A DNA stretch of 64,000 nucleotides from Lapidilactobacillus mulanensis (GCF_003946215.1 NZ_RHOW01000008.1:19079-83078); one strand, 5' to 3'. Positions 8,988 through 19,225 are shown, counted from the first letter of the stretch. Notes: generated by a model not told the origin, from the letters alone. Made by a program: numbers and translations.

Positions 8988-9025
8988 TAAAAAAAACTAG
9001 CTGAACTTGATTTAAGCCCGCTAGT
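8988..9025 (-). terminator. terminator after the D-2-hydroxyacid dehydrogenase gene
   Basis: ACTAGC/GCTAGT arms (8996-9001 and 9020-9025) are followed on the minus strand by eight T. This separates the upstream gene from the independently promoted RNA. Confidence 0.7.
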
Positions 9026-9037
9026 CACCCTATTTGA

Positions 9038-10030
9038 TTATTCGACGCGATTGATCGGCGAACCATTTTTAGCAAAGTTAAAAATATTGTCGATCGAAAT
9101 TTTGACCATGTTTTCGACCGCACCTAATGAATGATAGGCAATGTGCGGAGTCATGATCACGTTGGGCATTTGCTGCAATTGTAAATAGTGAGGCTCGCTG
9201 GGTTGCTGACCCGCTTGAATTTGCGCTTCTATTTCTGCTTCGTATTCAAACGTATCGATAGCAACGCCACTTAATTTTCCGGCTCGAAGCGCCGCAATCA
9301 ACGCGTCAGTATCGATCAAGTTACCACGCCCGGTATTAATAATGATTGCATTGTCCGGCAACAGTGCAATTCGTTGGGCATTCAGTAAATGATCGTTTGC
9401 TTTGATTCCCGGAACGTGTAAAGTCACAATATTAACTTGGCTCAACAATTCTTCGATATTCGCCGCATACGTCAGCCATTCTGGTGAATCTTCGCTAGGA
9501 TGAGGATCAAAGGCAACGACCTTCGCACCAATTTGATGCAATAATCTGGCGGTCTCGAAACCAATATGACCCGTGCCAACCACACCGACAACTTGAGCGC
9601 TTAATTGACGCCCAACCATTTTCTGAGCGGCTGTTAACTCACCGGCAGCAGTGGCCAGGTCCATTTCTTTCGTGCGTCGTAATAAACGCATCGCATTCAT
9701 GACCACAAATTCGGCCAGCGTGTTCGGCGAATATGAGGGCACGTGACTAACTTGAATGCCATATTTCTTCGCCGCGGCAAAATCAACATTATCCGTTCCC
9801 ACGTTGCGCAATGCTAGTAAGCGAATGTCGAGCGCGGCCATTTTGGCAAACAATGCCTCATCATATGGTCCTGTCTGCAACGTGCTGATGGCTAGACTAC
9901 CAGCCGCCAAATCGAGATTCGCGGCACTCGCCCACGCCTCAACGATATTCAGTTCGAATTGTTGTTCACCTGCTAATTTCTCTAAGAAAAATTTTTCCGT
10001 TTGATTCACACCAAATGCTGTTATTTTCAA
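9038..10030 (-). CDS. D-2-hydroxyacid dehydrogenase (D-lactate dehydrogenase type)
   Basis: This 330-residue NAD-dependent enzyme reduces a 2-keto acid to the D-hydroxy acid. The Rossmann motif GVVGTGHIG lies in the middle. The catalytic Arg is in NTGRGNLID, the Glu in DTFEYEAEI and the His in TPHIAYHS, all in family order. The best match by eye is D-lactate or D-2-hydroxyisocaproate dehydrogenase; substrate choice cannot be read. It follows mvaS after 45 bases on the same strand and may be read through from the mevalonate operon, though the functions are unrelated. Confidence 0.88.
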   Translation of the reverse strand: MKITAFGVNQTEKFFLEKLAGEQQFELNIVEAWASAANLDLAAGSLAISTLQTGPYDEALFAKMAALDIRLLALRNVGTDNVDFAAAKKYGIQVSHVPSYSPNTLAEFVVMNAMRLLRRTKEMDLATAAGELTAAQKMVGRQLSAQVVGVVGTGHIGFETARLLHQIGAKVVAFDPHPSEDSPEWLTYAANIEELLSQVNIVTLHVPGIKANDHLLNAQRIALLPDNAIIINTGRGNLIDTDALIAALRAGKLSGVAIDTFEYEAEIEAQIQAGQQPSEPHYLQLQQMPNVIMTPHIAYHSLGAVENMVKISIDNIFNFAKNGSPINRVE

Positions 10031-10075
10031 ATTAAAACGCTCCTGACCTCTTAATTTTTTAAATAGTGAGTTCGA

Positions 10076-11245
10076 TCAACGATACTGACGTTGGTGAGCT
10101 GTGATCCCAGTTAAATGAAATTCGGCGAGCGGCGAAACCGGTGCGATCTCTAGGGTACTACCATCCGTCGGCAAAGTCTGCGCAAACATCTGCTCGTATT
10201 CTTTGACGGTCAGTTGCTGGCGGCGATCTAATAAATCGGCCACGTTAGTCAAACCGGCCATTTGTTGATAACCACTTTGAATTTCACCACTGAAAAATTC
10301 GCCGACCGCACCAGATCCATAACTGAATAAGCCTAGTTTTGTCGAATCAGCTAACTGCGCATTTTGCAATAACGACAACAGGCTCAAATATAATGAGCCC
10401 GTATAAATATTACCGACGCGCCGATTATAAATGGTTGCCGTTTCGAATTTTTGCAATAAACGTTGTTGAACGTCCTCGCTAGCATCCGCCGTCATTTGCC
10501 TCAATCCCTTCAATCCAAGTTTCGTATAAGGAATGTGAAATAACAGCGCCGTGAAATCAGTCAGCTGTTCTTGCGTCTTCGTCTGGTATTCACGCCAAAC
10601 GATCTCCAAGAATCGCAAATACTGCTCGGTCGAAAATTTACCCTTAGCAAAAGCCGTGTCAGAATAATTGGGACGCCAAAAATCCATCACTTCTTCGCTG
10701 AAGTAGGCACTGGGTTGATTCAGCACCAAAATCCGCGGTGCCCGCGTGACCAACATGGCGACTGCACCGGCACCTTGAGTTACCTCGCCAGCAGTTTCAA
10801 TGCCGTAACGCGCAACATCGGAAGCGACGACTAAAACTTTTTGGCTATCTGGATGCGCCGTTAAATGGTCGTACGCCATCTGTAAACCAGCGGTGGCCCC
10901 ATAACATGCCTCCTTGATTTCAAACGCACGAGCAGCCTGACTGAGCCCTAATAAGCGTTGCAAATACAACGACCCCGCCTTAGACTGATCGATCCCACTT
11001 TCACTGGCAAAAATAACCAAGTCGATTTGTGCGCGCTCCTCTGCTGTCAAGATCGGCGCCGCGGCATTTGCGGCCATGGTCACCACATCTTGATCTGCTG
11101 GCAAAATGGTTTGTTGATCCTGACCAATACCAATTTTGAATTTATTAGGATCAACTTGACGAGCTTGCGCCAAATCTGCTAAATCCAGATAGAATTCAGG
11201 CGTATAAAAACCAATTTTATCGATCCCGATTTTTTCAAAACTCAT
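10076..11245 (-). CDS. mvaS: hydroxymethylglutaryl-CoA synthase
   Basis: MvaS condenses acetoacetyl-CoA with acetyl-CoA to HMG-CoA, the second step of the mevalonate pathway. The bacterial catalytic set is visible: Glu82 in ASESGIDQSKA, Cys114 in KEACYGATAG and His237 in LFHIPYTK. The length of 389 residues is normal. The ATG lies six bases after the mvaA stop, with GAAGG as ribosome-binding site, so it is the third gene of a thiolase-mvaA-mvaS operon. Confidence 0.97.
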   Translation of the reverse strand: MSFEKIGIDKIGFYTPEFYLDLADLAQARQVDPNKFKIGIGQDQQTILPADQDVVTMAANAAAPILTAEERAQIDLVIFASESGIDQSKAGSLYLQRLLGLSQAARAFEIKEACYGATAGLQMAYDHLTAHPDSQKVLVVASDVARYGIETAGEVTQGAGAVAMLVTRAPRILVLNQPSAYFSEEVMDFWRPNYSDTAFAKGKFSTEQYLRFLEIVWREYQTKTQEQLTDFTALLFHIPYTKLGLKGLRQMTADASEDVQQRLLQKFETATIYNRRVGNIYTGSLYLSLLSLLQNAQLADSTKLGLFSYGSGAVGEFFSGEIQSGYQQMAGLTNVADLLDRRQQLTVKEYEQMFAQTLPTDGSTLEIAPVSPLAEFHLTGITAHQRQYR

Positions 11246-11251
11246 GCTTAA

Positions 11252-12517
11252 TTAACCTTCATTTCTTAATTGTTGGAGTAACTTTTTCGCAAGCGTTAAA
11301 TCGGCTTGCGAAACTTGATTCAACTTTTCGTGCAAAACTTCAATTTCATCACCAGTTGCGCCAGCCTGAATGGCTAAATTCGCCGTTTGCAAATGCATAT
11401 GACCGGCTTGAATGCCGTTAGTCACGAGCGCGCGCAAGGCCGCCAAGTTATTGGTCAGACCGACACTGGCGATGATACTCATTAAATCTTTAGCTGAGGG
11501 ATTGTGTAATAATTCGAGGCTGATCTGAGTCGCTGGCAAGGAATTGATTGCGCCGCCAACGCTGCCGATCGGTAATGGCAAAGTTAGACTGCCACGCAAT
11601 AATTGTTGTTCATGATCCAATTGCCACTGCGATAAAACCGGTGTTGATGTAGTTTGCAAATAATGACTCACACTCGCGCTAATGGCGCGTAAATCGTTGC
11701 CAGTCGCTAACGCTACCGCGAAAACGCCATTGAGAATGCCTTTATTTTCAGTCACCGCTCGATCTGGGTTCAGAGTGGAAAAATGATTGAGTTCGGCGAT
11801 TCTGGTCGCGACTTCCTCACCCGAAAGTTGATCGGTTGCTAACTGCGACCAGTTCACCGCACACTCGATGGTTACCGTCATTTTTTCGCCAGTATTACTT
11901 AAAATCGCCGTCAAAATGCGTTCATCATCTTGCAAAACTGCCACCTGCAAATATTTCGCCACGGCTTCCGCGATCGTATTGGCCATGTTGGCACCAAAGG
12001 CGTCTACCGGATCGATCCACAACGCCAACTCTTCATAGCCTTCGGGCAGCTGATTGTATTCGATTTGACGCACCCCGCCGCCGCGACGAACAAGGCTAGG
12101 ACGTGCAGAAATTGCAACGCGCTTAATTGCAGCCTCCGCATTTGTTAAACGTTTGGTCAACTCATCGTGATTGGTGACACCGTGAATGATCACCTGTGCT
12201 TTTAGTAAATGTTCGGACGCAACGGTTGTGAATCCGCCACTGCTCGCCACACGTTTGGCACCATTACTCGCCGCCGCGATCACAGAAGGCTCCTCGGTCA
12301 CCATCGGCACGAAATAAACCTGACCATCGATCAAAAAATGATCGGCGATCCCAAACGGTAAATTAAATTGGCCAATACTGTTTTCCACCATCGCATTGAG
12401 GATCGATTCGTTTAATGCTGGCTTTTCCAGTAAGTACGTGTAACTTTCCGCCGTCAACTGACCACCTTCTCGTAAAGAAGCCAATCTTTCTTGGCGCGAC
12501 AACTCATAAAATTTCAT
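11252..12517 (-). CDS. mvaA: hydroxymethylglutaryl-CoA reductase, class II, degradative-type fold
   Basis: MvaA reduces HMG-CoA to mevalonate. Class II catalytic residues are present: Glu76 in TEEPSV, Lys259 in ENKGILNGV, Asp275 in TGNDLRA and His373 in AGHMHL. The true start is the ATG at 12517, giving 421 residues. Its A is shared with the stop of the upstream thiolase gene (TAATG), and GAGAAGG lies eight bases before it. A longer upstream reading would run through the thiolase C-terminus and is not supported. Confidence 0.96.
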   Translation of the reverse strand: MKFYELSRQERLASLREGGQLTAESYTYLLEKPALNESILNAMVENSIGQFNLPFGIADHFLIDGQVYFVPMVTEEPSVIAAASNGAKRVASSGGFTTVASEHLLKAQVIIHGVTNHDELTKRLTNAEAAIKRVAISARPSLVRRGGGVRQIEYNQLPEGYEELALWIDPVDAFGANMANTIAEAVAKYLQVAVLQDDERILTAILSNTGEKMTVTIECAVNWSQLATDQLSGEEVATRIAELNHFSTLNPDRAVTENKGILNGVFAVALATGNDLRAISASVSHYLQTTSTPVLSQWQLDHEQQLLRGSLTLPLPIGSVGGAINSLPATQISLELLHNPSAKDLMSIIASVGLTNNLAALRALVTNGIQAGHMHLQTANLAIQAGATGDEIEVLHEKLNQVSQADLTLAKKLLQQLRNEG

Positions 12518-13695
12518 TATGCTAAACCTTCTCGATTTAAATGAACGGCGATACCCTGACCGCCACCAATGCAAAGCGTTGCCAATCCATGAGACAACTT
12601 TTGGCGCTGCATTTCATGAACCAAGGTGGCAATCAACCGCGTCCCTGTGGCACCCAGTGGATGACCCAAGGCGATCGCGCCACCAGAAATATTTAATTTG
12701 TCTTCAGGAATTTTTAACCCGTCGCAAACGGCGATTGCTTGGGCAGCAAAGGCCTCGTTTAATTCAAACAGGTCAATTTGATCGACGTCTAGTTTTGCCG
12801 ATGCCAGTACATTCTTGACCGCTTGAATCGGCGCAACGCCGAAGTCAGGCGAAGCAACTCCCACTTCAGAAAATTCACCGACAAACGACATGATCGGCCA
12901 ATTTTGTTCGTGGGCAAACGTTTCGGTCGTTAATAAAACCATGCTGGCGCCATCGTTTAGCGGCGAAGCATTGCCAGCAGTGATCGTCCCTTCTAAATCA
13001 AAAGACGTCCGCAATGAAGCCAACCCCGCAAGCGAGGTAACTGAGCGCACGGACTCATCTCGCGTGATCCATTCACCATCAACTTCGATCGGCACGATCT
13101 CGTCAGTAAATACGCTTGATGCGATTGCAGCGGCCGCTTTTTGTTGCGAGTGTAATGCATATTCATCCTGTTGTTCGCGCGTGATTTTTTTGTTGGCAAC
13201 CATTTCTTCGATCTGTTTACCCATGGCTTCATGCGTCATCGCGTCGGTCAAACCGTCCTCGAAGAGACTGTCGGTCAAAACACCCTGACGATCAACTGCT
13301 TGCTTTTTCTCAGGCCGTTGCAACAATAATGGCGCGTTGGACATGCTTTCGATGCCACCCGCGACAATGACGTTTGCCTCACCAGCCAATAAACTCAGCT
13401 GTGCAAAGTGCAACGCCTTCAAACTCGACCCACAAACATCATTGATCGTCGTTGCGGTCACTTCGTTTTCGAGACCACTTCGAATCGCAACTTGTCGCGC
13501 AGGATCTTGTCCCAACCCCGCACCTAAAACATTGCCGATCAAAACTTGATCGATCCGTGATTTAGCCGCCGGAATTTCAGTTAACAATCCTTGCAAACAG
13601 GCCACGCCGAGATCGACGGCACTCATTTCTTTGAACTGTCCACGAAATTTACCAATTGGTGTCCGTTTTGCTGCAACAATGACAATTTTTTCCAA
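12517..13695 (-). CDS. acetyl-CoA acetyltransferase (thiolase)
   Basis: This 392-residue thiolase II makes acetoacetyl-CoA, the entry to the mevalonate pathway. The acyl-accepting Cys88 is in NDVCGSS, His345 is in ALGHPLGATG, and the base Cys375 is in LCIGGGQG. In enterococci this activity is fused to the reductase as MvaE; here it is a separate gene overlapping mvaA by one base. It heads the operon, with a promoter just upstream. Confidence 0.95.
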   Translation of the reverse strand: MEKIVIVAAKRTPIGKFRGQFKEMSAVDLGVACLQGLLTEIPAAKSRIDQVLIGNVLGAGLGQDPARQVAIRSGLENEVTATTINDVCGSSLKALHFAQLSLLAGEANVIVAGGIESMSNAPLLLQRPEKKQAVDRQGVLTDSLFEDGLTDAMTHEAMGKQIEEMVANKKITREQQDEYALHSQQKAAAAIASSVFTDEIVPIEVDGEWITRDESVRSVTSLAGLASLRTSFDLEGTITAGNASPLNDGASMVLLTTETFAHEQNWPIMSFVGEFSEVGVASPDFGVAPIQAVKNVLASAKLDVDQIDLFELNEAFAAQAIAVCDGLKIPEDKLNISGGAIALGHPLGATGTRLIATLVHEMQRQKLSHGLATLCIGGGQGIAVHLNREGLA

Positions 13696-13764
13696 AAAAT
13701 AAAACTCCCCTTGTTTAATAAATGATTCAAGTCTTTACCACTCAGCTAAAAACTGCTAGCCTAT

Positions 13765-13793
13765 AGAATAACCGAAAAAATAAATTTTGTCTT
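13765..13793 (-). promoter_or_regulatory. candidate promoter of the mevalonate operon
   Basis: On the minus strand AAGACA (13793-13788) and TATTCT (13770-13765) are 17 bases apart, 70 bases before the thiolase ATG. The -35 is imperfect. The plus-strand gene at 13870 has an AT-rich upstream stretch (TATTATAAC) that may be its own -10. Confidence 0.45.
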
Positions 13794-13869
13794 GCGCTAA
13801 GATTTATTTTAAACGAATATTATAACTATGCTGCTATCACAATGGTAACCAAAAAGTTATGGAGAAATT

Positions 13870-14166
13870 ATGTTAGTCCTCGATTTTTTACAACTAATTA
13901 ATGATATCAATAAAAATACCCAATTTTTCTATCGGCACGATCAAGAGATCCGCGCCCTTACTTTAGTTCGCGTCGAAGCCAATGACGGCCAGTCGCGATT
14001 GGTCATTGCCACTGCTGTTCGAGAAAAGTCGCTGCATCAGTGGGAGCTGCTCGTGTTGCTTAACCAATCTGATTATCGCCAACTGCCAATCTATTTAGAA
14101 ATCGACCAGCACCAACAGGCCGTCTTTGGATTTAAATTAGCGGATGGTAAAGCTTGGCTGCGTTAA
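13870..14166 (+). CDS. hypothetical protein, 98 residues
   Basis: I do not recognise this small soluble protein. It has no signal peptide or membrane segment and is predicted as alternating helix and beta strands, with the pattern LVRVEANDGQSRLVIATAVRE in the middle. GGAG lies seven bases before the ATG. It is divergent from the mevalonate operon and followed directly by composite repeat C1. Codon use looks like that of its neighbours, which supports a real gene. Confidence 0.65.
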   Translation: MLVLDFLQLINDINKNTQFFYRHDQEIRALTLVRVEANDGQSRLVIATAVREKSLHQWELLVLLNQSDYRQLPIYLEIDQHQQAVFGFKLADGKAWLR

Positions 14167-14181
14167 TCTTGAAATACTAAT

Positions 14182-14924
14182 CTACCTGCGGTCGAAAGCG
14201 CTGGTGCAGGCAGGTCTGTGGCTTGTGGGACCGCTCTCCACTTTTCCAAGTGCGGGAAAAGTTCCGAGCTTCGATTTGAGCTTTTGCAAAATCGGCAAAA
14301 TCTCGAATCGATCCACCATGTAAGGCGGGGAAAAACATCCCGCCAACATGGTTGTCACTGCCGCGACTGCCTGCCCCAGCACTTTCGACCTAAACTTAAT
14401 TTAGTTTAGTGTAGGAATTGAATAGCGGGGTTCCTGGAAGTTGGATTATCAATGTCGCCTTTACTTTGAATAACTAAAAAGAAAAAGCGGTGAATTTCAA
14501 ATCTACGCAAAATAACACACGACAAATTTTAAAATAGGTGCAGAATAGTCTTAAAAAGCTGATAGAATGGCGCTTTAGGTGAAAGATTGCACCTATTTTT
14601 AAATTTGTCGTGTACCTAAATTACCAATTTTCGTTTTACACGTTTAAAAAATATTGTTTGAATTAGGAATGTACATTAAATATCCAACGCTGAACTTATC
14701 GAGCTCTTCTGAATAGACGAGGCGAAATTTGTGGTGGGAACTGGGACTGCAGTGGCAATTTTGTTAATGAGCGGTTTGTGCGAATTTACAAAATGGGGAA
14801 ATATGAGATCTTCTCGATCTTGGAAGAGCTCATATTTCAGGCGGAAAACTTTTGGTGGGTTTCCAAAAGCTTGTAGCCGTCCCCACAGCAGTTTCCCAGT
14901 TCCCACCACAAATTTCGCCGGAAC
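14182..14924. repeat. composite cloverleaf repeat C1 (L + linker + R)
   Basis: The left module has 24-base outer arms at 14190-14213 and 14367-14390, two positions off perfect. They enclose three hairpins: ACTTTTCC/GGAAAAGT, CGATTTGAG/CTCGAATCG plus TTTTGC/GCAAAA, and ACCATGT/ACATGGT plus GGCGGG/CCCGCC. The linker holds a 26-base inverted repeat (14517-14542 with 14588-14613, one mismatch). The right module has perfect 26-base arms (14721-14746 and 14894-14919) and three inner hairpins. The box CCGTCCCCAC lies before the right arm. The whole 740 bases is collinear with C3 at 34.9 kb. It lies between the convergent 3' ends of the hypothetical gene and galU. Confidence 0.9.
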
Positions 14925-14979
14925 CACAAACAAAAAAAGGCCACCAACCCCAAATACGAGTCGGTAACCCATTTTCAAA

Positions 14980-15885
14980 TTATTTCTTCGTAGCTGCTTT
15001 ATCTTCTGCTTCTAATTGATGCCCCAAACTAATGATCAGCTTGCGCAAATCATCTTTAATTTCAGGATGACGAAGACCAAATTCGATATTCGTTTTCACA
15101 TAACCAAATTTATTACCCACATCATAACGACGACCCTTAAATTCATGCGCGAAAACGCGCTGGGTCTTATTCATCGCATCGATCGCATCCGTCAATTGAA
15201 TCTCGCCACCGCGACCTGGCTTTTGATTTTCGAGAATGTCGAAAATTTCTGGTGTTAATAAATAACGTCCAATGATGGCCAAATTACTTGGTGCATCTTC
15301 AACTTTGGGCTTTTCGACGAAGCGTTTGACGTTGTATAATCCTGGGCTGGCTTCGCCTTCAGGATCGATCACACCATAGGCAGAAACATCTTCTTTAGGC
15401 ACTTGCATTACTGCCAGCGTTGAAGCATGCGTCTTTTCATAGTCATCGATCAACTGCTTCGTTAGTGGGACTTTATCTTCCATCAAGTCATCGCCAAGCA
15501 TGACGACGAATGGTTCGTCGGCGACAAATGACTTGGCCTGACGAACGGCATCCCCTAAGCCAAGTGGATTTGATTGGCGGGTGAAATAAAGGTTAACGCC
15601 CATTTCGGTGGTCTCTTGAACTAACTTCAATAATTCGGTTTTGCCTTTTTCGCGCAAGTTCTGCTCCAATTCAGGCACGGAATCGAAGTGGTCTTCAATT
15701 GGACGCTTGCCTTTACCGGTAATAATTAAAATATCTTGAATGCCAGATGCTTTCGCTTCTTCGACGATGAATTGAATCGTGGGTTTATCGACGATCGGCA
15801 ACATTTCTTTGGCCATTGCCTTGGTTGCAGGCAAGAAGCGCGTTCCGAATCCTGCTGCTGGAATCACTGCTTTACGAACTTTCAT
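14980..15885 (-). CDS. galU: UTP-glucose-1-phosphate uridylyltransferase
   Basis: GalU makes UDP-glucose from UTP and glucose 1-phosphate for glycolipid, teichoic acid and polysaccharide synthesis and for the Leloir pathway. The nucleotidyltransferase signature [20 protein letters not shown] is at residues 10-29, and [12 protein letters not shown] and [12 protein letters not shown] follow. The start at 15885 gives 301 residues, the family norm. AGGAGGA precedes it at good spacing, whereas the longer reading has no ribosome-binding site. Confidence 0.96.
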   Translation of the reverse strand: MKVRKAVIPAAGFGTRFLPATKAMAKEMLPIVDKPTIQFIVEEAKASGIQDILIITGKGKRPIEDHFDSVPELEQNLREKGKTELLKLVQETTEMGVNLYFTRQSNPLGLGDAVRQAKSFVADEPFVVMLGDDLMEDKVPLTKQLIDDYEKTHASTLAVMQVPKEDVSAYGVIDPEGEASPGLYNVKRFVEKPKVEDAPSNLAIIGRYLLTPEIFDILENQKPGRGGEIQLTDAIDAMNKTQRVFAHEFKGRRYDVGNKFGYVKTNIEFGLRHPEIKDDLRKLIISLGHQLEAEDKAATKK

Positions 15886-16010
15886 TTCAAAAAAATCCTC
15901 CTCAACATGACGACCCGCAAGCATACAAAATCTCTAGGTGGATCTGATCATTTTCTACCTCTAAGCATATCATGAAACGTTAACGGAATAAAGGGTTGTG
16001 TAACTTGGCA

Positions 16011-16952
16011 CTAGCGATTCAATAGTCTCAACAAGCGACTATTCGCGACGCCTTGTTCGCCATGCCACGATTCATTGAAGATCGCATTGATCACGACGCC
16101 GATCATTAATAAAGTTGCGGCGAAATTCAACCACAATAACGCCACGATAAATGTTCCGATGGTGCCATAACTATTGAATGAACGCGCGAAGTAGCGAACA
16201 TATAGCGAGAAACCTTGTGTCAGCAACAACCAAGTCCCCGTCGTAAAAATCGTCCCTGGCAAAATCGTCCAAAACTTTAAATGTGTTGATGGTAAGAAAT
16301 ATTGCAAGAACATGATCACTAACGTTACAACCGTTACGACGACTGGCCACTTCCAAGTCAAGAAAACATCCAAGATCGTATTAGAAAGCTGAAAAGTTGG
16401 AATGATCCATTCCAAGAATTGCTGGCCAAACGTGAAGACCACAATGATTGCCAGTAAACTAATGACAAAAATAAACGTGATCAAAAAAGAAAGGACCCGG
16501 CGTGCGATCGCATTCTGAATGGCGACATCACTGTATATTTTGGAACTATCGATTTGATAAACATCATTCATGCTATTACGGATCGCGTTGATCCCGCGAC
16601 TGCCAGCCCATAAGGTGGCGATCACACCAAACGAGAGCAAGCCGCCACTACTTGTCGCAAGTAACGAGGTGACGATGGGTTTGATCAACGGCATGATTTG
16701 CGCAGGGAAGGCCATTTCTAAGTATGAAATAATTGTTTTAGAATCCAACCGCAAGAATGGCAAAACGTTCCCGATAAAAATAACTAACGGGAAAAAAGAT
16801 AATAGCAAATAATAAGTAATCACTTTTGCTGAATTGCTAATATTGCTAGAAATCACACGTTTGACCACTGCTTGTATGAACGAAATTATTTTCTTATACC
16901 ACGGTGACCGTTGCCTAAAAAGTGGTGCCGCCAACTTTGTATCTTGATCCAT
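16011..16952 (-). CDS. YihY/BrkB family inner-membrane protein
   Basis: This 313-residue protein has about six membrane segments and the family pattern ITYYLLLSFFPLVIFIGNVLP near the N-terminus, then a conserved LWAGSRGINAIRNSMNDVY loop. The YihY/BrkB family (once misnamed RNase BN) has no settled function; transport or envelope roles are proposed. The ATG at 16952 is chosen because GGAGG lies nine bases upstream. It follows trxB after a terminator and is probably transcribed separately. Confidence 0.9.
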   Translation of the reverse strand: MDQDTKLAAPLFRQRSPWYKKIISFIQAVVKRVISSNISNSAKVITYYLLLSFFPLVIFIGNVLPFLRLDSKTIISYLEMAFPAQIMPLIKPIVTSLLATSSGGLLSFGVIATLWAGSRGINAIRNSMNDVYQIDSSKIYSDVAIQNAIARRVLSFLITFIFVISLLAIIVVFTFGQQFLEWIIPTFQLSNTILDVFLTWKWPVVVTVVTLVIMFLQYFLPSTHLKFWTILPGTIFTTGTWLLLTQGFSLYVRYFARSFNSYGTIGTFIVALLWLNFAATLLMIGVVINAIFNESWHGEQGVANSRLLRLLNR

Positions 16953-17023
16953 TCCGATCAACCTCCAGATACTGATATTTTCAGTATATCAAAAATAAGC
17001 GACCCTGAGCAATGAAAGACGCT

Positions 17024-17063
17024 AAAAAGCCCGCTAACATCAACTTCATGTTAGTGGGCTTTT
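17024..17063 (-). terminator. terminator after trxB
   Basis: AAAAGCCCGCTAACAT (17025-17040) pairs with ATGTTAGTGGGCTTTT (17048-17063), one wobble, followed on the minus strand by a T run. Confidence 0.9.
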
Positions 17064-17073
17064 CAAATCGTTA

Positions 17074-18024
17074 TTATTTTTCAGTCGCAGCGATTTCAGA
17101 GTCACCTAATTCTTGCAAGTAATCGAAGACTGCTTGTCCAGCTAGGCCACCTTCACCAACCGCATTGGCAATTTGGCGCAAATGCTTGTCACGAACATCC
17201 CCGACTGCAAAAACACCGGGAACTTTAGTCCGGGTCGTATCATCTGTTTCGATCCAACCCGCCTCATTCAAAATTCCGAGGTTCTTGAAAGGTTCAGTCA
17301 TGGGTTCAATACCAACATAAATGAAGACCCCTTCGGCTGGCAATGATTTTTCTTCGCCGGTCTCCTTGTCACGATATTTAACGGATTCAATCTTTTTGCC
17401 ATCGCCGACAATTTCTTCGACTTGGGCATTCCAAACGAATTCCATCTTATCGTTAGCAAAAGCGCGGTGTTGTAAAATCTTCTGAGCGCGTAATTGGTCA
17501 CGTCGATGAACAACCGTAACTTTACTAGCAAGATTGGCTAAATAGATTCCTTCTTCAACGGCAGAATCGCCACCACCAATAACGGCAACTTCGCGATCCT
17601 TAAAGAAGGCGCCATCGCAGACCGCACAATAAGAAACTCCCATGCCTGAGTACTGATCTTCTCCAGGCACACCTAAATGGCGATGCTCGGCACCTGTGGC
17701 GATCACAACTGCCTTAGCCTCATAATCACCCTCGTCTGTTTTAACGGTCTTATACGCGCCATGGTCGATCACATCACTGACCGTGCCATAAGTGTATTCA
17801 GCACCAAATTGAGTCGATGAAGCGTACATCTTTTCACCCAACTCGGGGCCTAAAATCGACTTGAAACCAGGATAGTTTTCAATTTCGGCGGTGTTGTTCA
17901 TTTGCCCACCGTAAATTCCCCGATCTAACATTAAAACGGATAAATTTGAACGTGATGCATAAAGTGCGGCAGTCATTCCACCGGGGCCTGCGCCAATTAT
18001 AACGACATCATATTGTTTGGACAT
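17074..18024 (-). CDS. trxB: thioredoxin-disulfide reductase
   Basis: TrxB is the FAD/NADPH enzyme that keeps thioredoxin reduced. The FAD motif GAGPGGMTAA is at residues 11-20, the redox-active pair is Cys133/Cys136 in CAVCDG, and the NADPH motif GGGDSAVEE follows. Near the C-terminus GVFAVGDVRD completes the FAD site. The length is 316 residues. The second ATG (18024) is preferred because AAGGGAG lies eight bases upstream. It is the last gene of the hprK-lgt-gpsA-trxB cluster. Confidence 0.96.
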   Translation of the reverse strand: MSKQYDVVIIGAGPGGMTAALYASRSNLSVLMLDRGIYGGQMNNTAEIENYPGFKSILGPELGEKMYASSTQFGAEYTYGTVSDVIDHGAYKTVKTDEGDYEAKAVVIATGAEHRHLGVPGEDQYSGMGVSYCAVCDGAFFKDREVAVIGGGDSAVEEGIYLANLASKVTVVHRRDQLRAQKILQHRAFANDKMEFVWNAQVEEIVGDGKKIESVKYRDKETGEEKSLPAEGVFIYVGIEPMTEPFKNLGILNEAGWIETDDTTRTKVPGVFAVGDVRDKHLRQIANAVGEGGLAGQAVFDYLQELGDSEIAATEK

Positions 18025-18111
18025 GCGCATTACTCCCTTACTTTTAATAAGTACTAGTTTACCTTATTTTTGCTAAAATGTCTAATCGCGTGCTCATTAG
18101 ATATTTCAGAT

Positions 18112-19137
18112 TTAATTTTCAAATTCCATTTCATTGCGGCCATCGCGTTGCATCAACTTGCTGATTTCTTCGTGAATATCTGCATCTTCGTACAAAACAC
18201 GATAGATACTTTCAGAAATCGGTGTATCGACATGCAGTTGCGTGCATAATTCGTGAGCGGCCTCTGCAGTTCCAACACCTTCGACAACCATGCCCATATT
18301 TTTCAAAACGTCATCGAGTTTTTGACCCTGTCCTAACGCGTTACCACAGCGCCAATTACGCGAATTCACACTCGTACAAGTAACGATCAAATCACCAATA
18401 CCAGACAGGCCCATAAAAGTTAATGGATTGGCGCCCATTTTCACACCAAGCCGACTAATTTCGGCAATCCCTCTGGTCATCAAGGCTGCTTTCGCGTTGT
18501 CGCCATAACCGAGACCGTGTAAAATTCCGGCACCGATCGCGATCACGTTTTTCAAAGCGCCGCCAAGTTCAACTCCGACCAGATCATCATTCGTATACAA
18601 ACGGAAATAATCATTCATGAAGATCGACTGAACCCATTCGGCGTCGGCCAAATCCGCGGAGGCAACTGTCAAGGAAGTAATATCGTGAGTGGCAACATTC
18701 TCGGCATGACTCGGGCCGGAGAAAATGACCAAACGTTGTGCCAATTCTGCCGGAAATTCATCGGCAATAATCTGAGAGATGCGTTTGTGCGTGCCGATTT
18801 CCAGACCCTTCGTCGCGCTGACCAAGAGTGGTTTCTGATCCATTTTTGCCAGTACAGGCAACATTTGCTTAGCCACCGAACGAATGGCAGCCGTTGGTAA
18901 AACAAATAAAACGGCGTCAGCACCTTGCAAAGTTTCTGTTAAATCCAGACTTGCGTGCACCTGTGGATTGATTTTAAACTCTGGTAAATAATGTCGATTC
19001 GTGTGGAAAGTATTGATTTCATCGGCAATTTCTTGACTATTGCCCCATAATTCGACCTCATGACCATTGTTGACTAACAAATCCGCCAAAACAGTCCCCC
19101 ACGAACCTGCACCTAAAACACCAATTTTAATTGACAA
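18112..19137 (-). CDS. gpsA: NAD(P)-dependent glycerol-3-phosphate dehydrogenase
   Basis: GpsA reduces dihydroxyacetone phosphate to sn-glycerol 3-phosphate, the backbone for phospholipids and lipoteichoic acid. The N-terminal motif GVLGAGSWGT binds NAD(P), and the catalytic Lys lies in VGVELGGALKNVIAIGAG. GLSGIGDLIVTCTS and SRNWRCGNALG are family signatures. The length of 341 residues is typical. Translation starts at TTG, preceded by AGGAG at about eight bases. The gene lies between lgt and trxB. Confidence 0.96.
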   Translation of the reverse strand: MSIKIGVLGAGSWGTVLADLLVNNGHEVELWGNSQEIADEINTFHTNRHYLPEFKINPQVHASLDLTETLQGADAVLFVLPTAAIRSVAKQMLPVLAKMDQKPLLVSATKGLEIGTHKRISQIIADEFPAELAQRLVIFSGPSHAENVATHDITSLTVASADLADAEWVQSIFMNDYFRLYTNDDLVGVELGGALKNVIAIGAGILHGLGYGDNAKAALMTRGIAEISRLGVKMGANPLTFMGLSGIGDLIVTCTSVNSRNWRCGNALGQGQKLDDVLKNMGMVVEGVGTAEAAHELCTQLHVDTPISESIYRVLYEDADIHEEISKLMQRDGRNEMEFEN

Positions 19138-19225
19138 ATTTTTTCTCCTAGCTGCAAAACAACCGGCTTGAAATTAACCGTAATATCAAGGTTGTCATGC
19201 ACGATTTTTTCAGCATTGAAATGAT

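Noticed and set aside
12519..13549. Several plus-strand frames of 70-132 codons opposite the thiolase gene
   Set aside because: They are shadows of a well-supported thiolase reading frame.
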